From: Dendrolimus kikuchii
Taxonomy: Eukaryota; Arthropoda; Insecta; Lepidoptera; Lasiocampidae
DNA: 64,000 nt
Reading direction: 5' to 3'
Assembly (NCBI GenBank): GCA_019925095.2
Contig: CM034411.1
Coordinates: 8,764,001-8,828,000, forward strand
The notes under the pieces are model-generated. The model saw only the letters and a list, made by a program, of their open reading frames with translations, did not search any database and was not told the DNA's origin. A program made the position numbers and the translations under genes. Shown one piece after another: positions 59,663-64,000 of this stretch. Within the stretch, counting starts at the first letter, position 1; each line of letters begins with the position of its first letter.

Positions 59663-60599
59663 ATATATTTAAAAAATTATCAAGGCATCCAAATTTGCAG
59701 CAGTTCTCTATAAAAACAAACCCTCTATAAATCTACTAAAAACGTTTTATATATAGTTAAACAAACTCAAGTAGCTACTGTAGTACAAAAAAGTAATGAT
59801 AGGAATCGATCGAAAGATACGTTTGGTTCCTAAAGGCAACAAGGCCAATACACAAAGGGTGCGCACACGCATGACGCACGTCGACTTCCGAGCATAAACC
59901 AATGGTCTATTGTGATCGTAAACGGAGGTTTAGGAAATCATTCTTCATGCGTGTACTACAGTTTACTTGTCTATAAATAAGTGTTATTGATAGATACTAT
60001 TGGCAACAGAGGAAATTCTTGGAAATTGTACCCTTAAAATCAGCTTTATTTATTATAGACAAAGTAGGTTCACCTAATTCTTCCGTTCGCAAATGTATTA
60101 GTATTGTAATTGTAAATGTATTGTGCCCTTCAAATGTATTAGTTTACTCCGGATAACATAACGAGAACAAAATTCAAACATGATCTTACTACTACAAATT
60201 GACGGCCTCATAATTTTTGTTTGTAACAAATCACATCAGCTAATTGACCAATCATTAAACATCTAAGACGTCAATGAAATAAATCACAATCAAATGATAC
60301 CATTACACAGTGATGATGATGTTATGACAGTTTTCCTCGGAAACCGAAGACATCACCGATGATGGGTTGTTTCCTCAGAACGCCCGTCGTATCTGGCACA
60401 CGTCCAGATTCGTCTTCTTACATCACCGAATCTTGCGGTGACAGCTTTAACAGTTCACCGGCATGGTGATGTTTGTGTGTTCTCAAGAACTGAGTCGATT
60501 GTTTTAAAATACGAATCAACTAATTAACGGTTTGGCGCCATTTATTTTCGACTGTTGTTTCATATTCTTATTAATTTGATGCATTAATAAAGTCTTGAA
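59663..60599. other. upstream kinase intron or flank
   Basis: AT-rich, with a GC-richer block at 60300-60480 of unknown origin. No gene recognised. Confidence 0.5.
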
Positions 60600-60960
60600 C
60601 ATCGACGGAGGGTAGCCAGCCTATCGGTTTTCTATCGAATACACTTTGGTGAGTGTGCATTGGAGTTTTTCTGATCTTAGCCTCTCTCTTCCACCATCGG
60701 ACAATCAGACGCACTCGTATGCGGTGCGGCACCAGTATATCGTATACATACCACCTATCTGTACGAATGAAGCGCTGCGCGTCCAATTTTGTTATGCGCA
60801 TCGCAAAAGAGTGGAACTCATTCCCGGAGTCTGTTTTTCCCGAAACCTACAACCTGGGTGTCTTCAAGTCCCCTGTGAATAAGTATCTTCTAGGTAAGCG
60901 TGCTCCACCTTAATCCATATCCTCGTCTAGTATCGGACGAGACCATGGTCAAGCGCTAAC
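60600..60960 (+). pseudogene. CR1/jockey-like RT C-terminal fragment
   Basis: It begins RRRVASLSVFYRIHFGECAL and, after frameshifts, ends KRCASNFVMRIAKEWNSFPE, SVFPETYNLGVFKSPVNKYL and RAPP stop. The WNS.PESVFP..YNLG.FK..VN..L block is the typical C-terminus of CR1/jockey-type RT proteins of insects. At least two frame changes and no catalytic domain make it dead. Confidence 0.8.
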
Positions 60961-61439
60961 CTATACTACAATGCAAATATCGAATAATAATAACTTCACT
61001 GAATTAAAATTTAACCTGGAATGACATTCGCCAAGTAAATAATAAATCGGCCATTCTTTTCGTGTCCATACCTCAAGAACTAAGCGAATCTTGTTCAAAT
61101 ATCAAATAATACGCAAATTAATAAAAACCTTGAATATTTCAAAATTTCAATTACACACTACATACATATGTAACTTGTTGAACCGACGACCTACGCCGGG
61201 GTCAACTTTATCCGGAGGTATATGGGGTGCGTGGCACACCATATACCCCCGGGTGCAGAGCCCTGAGAAACGTCAAACGGTAACTTTATTACTTAAATAT
61301 ATTTACCACGCGTAATTTGTTAGTTTTGAAAATCACTTAAATCACTGAAAACAGAATGAATCGTATGTTGAAATTTACTGCCTATCGTTTTAATAATTCT
61401 ATTTTTTGTTACTGGAAGCGAAAGGAGGATAGCAGGCTT

Positions 61440-61625
61440 AGTTTCGCAACATCGCGACGCTCAACATGGTCAAGACGGCTCTGATCTGCGCAAGGATGTC
61501 GGTGGGAGCTGGATGAGGGATGCTAATCAGGATGTATGGCGTAAACTTGGAGAAGACTACGTTAAGTACGTTGTAAATAAATTGAGAAGATCTAAAAGCA
61601 TCGGAATACATCTAATGATTATCAA
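61440..61625 (+). pseudogene. probable non-LTR ORF C-terminal fragment
   Basis: One plus frame reads DGSDLRKDVGGSWMRDANQD then VWRKLGEDYVKYVVN. This resembles the W(M)..AQDR..WR.LGEAYVQ ending of lepidopteran endonuclease-RT proteins. The assignment rests on remembered motif layout only. Confidence 0.5.
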
Positions 61626-62101
61626 TTAGGCACATCCAGACTATTTATTCCTTTGTCTTTTAAAACCCGTTACAATTTCCGGACTCAATACTCGGTATGT
61701 ATATTTAAATTTTATGTTACCTGGAACACGGTATAATTCTTCGAACGAGAACCATCTGTCAATGCGTTATTTACTCGTTAATTAATATTACGGAAATCTG
61801 CCAAAACAAAGAAAAAAGTGTTACGTTTGGCAAATGAACACGTGTGCTAGTAAACACTGGCACATGCCTTGTGGGAGTGCAAACATTTGGGAGAAAACAA
61901 ACCATCGAACTTTGTAATGTTAAGTAAATAGAAGACTTATTATAATAACACCAGAGCTATTGACGCAGCTCGCGTACATTGTGAATTACACGGTGACTAT
62001 CGTATTTTTTACCTAAAAATAGAAACCCCGCAGGGTCGTCAGATTGCGTTTTGGACATTTCCCCAATATGATGAATTTATTATGTCAAAAATAACATTTT
62101 A

Positions 62102-62402
62102 TTTTATAGCACGAGTTCAGCAGACAGGCAGACGATCTACCTGATGGGAAGCGGTTACCATGGCCTATGGACATTTATAACAACAAAAGTGCTACAAATG
62201 CGCTGCTGAACTCTAAAGGGAGACTGGATCCTGGCCACTAATGCCGGAACACAACTCAAGCTTGTTATGGCGGCATGCTCTAGACCAGCAGCAGTAGGGT
62301 GGCAGCCATTGAGGCGGGCAAATGTCCTACCACCTGGCTGTGGGTTGTTTTCTTGCCTCTTGGCCGCAGGAAATTGTATTCTTTCCCCGTTCCTGTACGG
62401 TT
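62102..62402 (-). mobile_element. SINE-A with 8-bp target duplication
   Basis: This is a full-length minus copy with moderate divergence. ACATTTTA lies at 62094-62101 and 62403-62410. A small CAGCAGTAGGGTGG expansion sits mid-element. Confidence 0.87.
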
Positions 62403-62504
62403 ACATTTTAATACTTAACCTGAATCCCTAGAGACATTTTTTACCTACCCCAAAATTTGTTGATCCCCAAACAAACATTTTCGGAGAAAATCATTCCACA
62501 ATCT

Positions 62505-62570
62505 AGAGACCCTGATCGGGTTGCCCGAGCCCAGCAGTGCAACATTTATGGGCTGATATTATTATCGCAT
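62505..62570 (+). repeat. SINE 3'-end fragment (CAGCAGTG type)
   Basis: GAGCCCAGCAGTGCAACATT followed by TATGGGCTGATATTATT is the tail of the SINE family seen at 9.0 kb. Confidence 0.6.
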
Positions 62571-63439
62571 ATTGAGAATTCCGTAGTTGGTCTATTTTGG
62601 ACAAACGAACTTTTATTCAATCATCATGTCTATCCATACAATCATGTTTCTCAAAAACTACCTACTACTGGTCTACTTACATGAAAAGTAACAAGAAGAT
62701 TGATTGTACATACCGCTACACAACAATACTTGCACCCGAGTTTCAGACTAAGCATCAGTCATCACCACGTTTAGTTTGAAGCAAATTTACACAATGTTCT
62801 TAATTAACAATAAAATCAAACAATTTATAGGATAAGTTTATAGGCTAGTAAAAATTCAATCACAAGTGTGTTGACATTAAAACAATTTTTATAAGTGAAG
62901 AAAATGCTGTACAAACTCAACACTTTTCAAAGTACACTACAGGTACATTGGTTCAATAAAATGACTGAATATACAGCAAAATGTCTATGCAAAGACTAAT
63001 AACCGTTAAGAAGGTATTTAATGTAAATTTAAAGATCATGTACATTAAATTAATGCTTGTTACATTAAATTAAATTGTCTGATATAAGTCCGTGTGTGGG
63101 TAAATAAGCTCATTTATGTTTACAATAATACGTTTCGCTGTAATTTAATATTAAATTACTTGTTAACTTCCATAATAGCTTTGTGACTTAAAACATCTTT
63201 ATTGTTCCTTGTTTACAATGCTCTTTGGTGGCGGATATTATAGAAATAGTGCTTAATGGGGAGGCGAGAGCCAAGAGTACCATCATACAGGGTTTACCTA
63301 GTTCTGGATCCTGTCTTTCCCATTTTAATAAGTTTCTCAAATGTTTTGTACTCTATTCGTTTTCTTTTTCTTTTTATGGGAAGTAAATAAATAATAATAA
63401 TAATAATAATGATTATTATTTATATCCTATTTAACGCAA
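62571..63439. other. AT-rich spacer
   Basis: It ends with a TAA microsatellite at about 63388-63411. No gene recognised. Confidence 0.5.
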
Positions 63440-63610
63440 TTTAAAATGGAGGAACACACAGCGTGATCTCTGCACCTCAGGCGAGTGTGATGCCTTTCTC
63501 TCTTTTCTTTCAGCCTCTCCCAATTTTTTGGGGTCGGCACAACGTCTTTTCCTTCCGTCCTCCTCTATTCTGCCATACGTCCTCTGTCGCAGTGTGGTGT
63601 ATTTCTGAAA
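63440..63610 (-). repeat. RTE-like 3'-end remnant
   Basis: The minus strand reads GACAGAGGACGTATGGCAGA, then GACGTTGTGCCGACCCC and a GAAAGAAAAGAGAGAAAGG tail, the 3' end of the RTE family seen at 21.7 kb. Confidence 0.65.
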
Positions 63611-64000
63611 GTTAATAAGCATTACATGACCCAATTTCCTCTTGATTGATAATAATCTTCGAAAGCAACGTTTGAAACCAACAAAAGCACGAAGAAAACC
63701 ATTTCTCCTATTTCTCAATAATACGGAGGACATGTATATCACATAGGTACGTCAAACACAAATCTCACAGGACTAGTATGGCTTAACGGTTCTATTTTCA
63801 CAAAACTTCCATACTAAATGTCAGAGTTGTCGCATTTTACCTCTAGCTCAGGTCAAAAACAATTTAAAAAGAGCTATAATAATATATAACATTACTCTAA
63901 CTACTGTGCAATAAAGGTCATAACAGAATGCTTCCAACCTTACCAACGGCAAGTGAAACATTGTCGATGTACCACGTTATGCTAGTGCTGTGGTTCGTAA

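Overview
The window reads as nuclear DNA of an insect, most likely a moth or butterfly (Lepidoptera). It is AT-rich and intron-rich, holds a DYRK-family kinase gene with long introns, and is filled with non-LTR, SINE, LTR and MITE repeats of types common in lepidopteran genomes. No operons, phage genes or CRISPR arrays are visible. The taxon is inferred from repeat style and protein similarity remembered from known families; no search was run.

The one clear protein-coding gene is the 3' part of a class II DYRK kinase (DYRK2/smi35A-like) on the minus strand. Six exons join with matching splice sites and reading phase: 57745..57589, 55814..55629, 49193..49091, 46211..46040, 41171..41039 and 40107..39983 (stop). 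They encode 291 residues, from the DFG motif through the C-lobe to a His-rich and then Gly-rich tail. The N-terminus, N-lobe and catalytic loop are not in the window and should lie beyond position 64000. A GC-rich open segment at 38472..38737 could be an alternative last exon. The only RNA gene is an intron-containing tRNA-Ile(UAU) at 8436..8532.

Layout: 1-31 kb is a repeat-dense region with solo LTRs, SINE-A copies, RTE-like and other non-LTR fragments, and the tRNA gene. From 31 to 38 kb the DNA is AT-rich with few repeats and no recognisable gene. From 38 to 58 kb lies the kinase gene, with large introns that hold many insertions: a TTAA-flanked MITE inside a SINE, an R1-like insertion with a 15-bp target duplication, nested MITEs, and a triplicated minisatellite. 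From 58 to 64 kb is upstream kinase intron or flank with more LTR, CR1/jockey-like, RTE-like and SINE fragments.

The repeats record several datable insertions by nesting (SINE in SINE, SINE in solo LTR, SINE in MITE, MITE in SINE, MITE in MITE). No convincing undescribed functional system was found. The best leads are the alternative C-termini of the kinase, a perfect 29-bp hairpin, two unassigned open reading frames (9172..9744 and 56125..56379, both minus), and a solo-LTR family with no internal region in the window.
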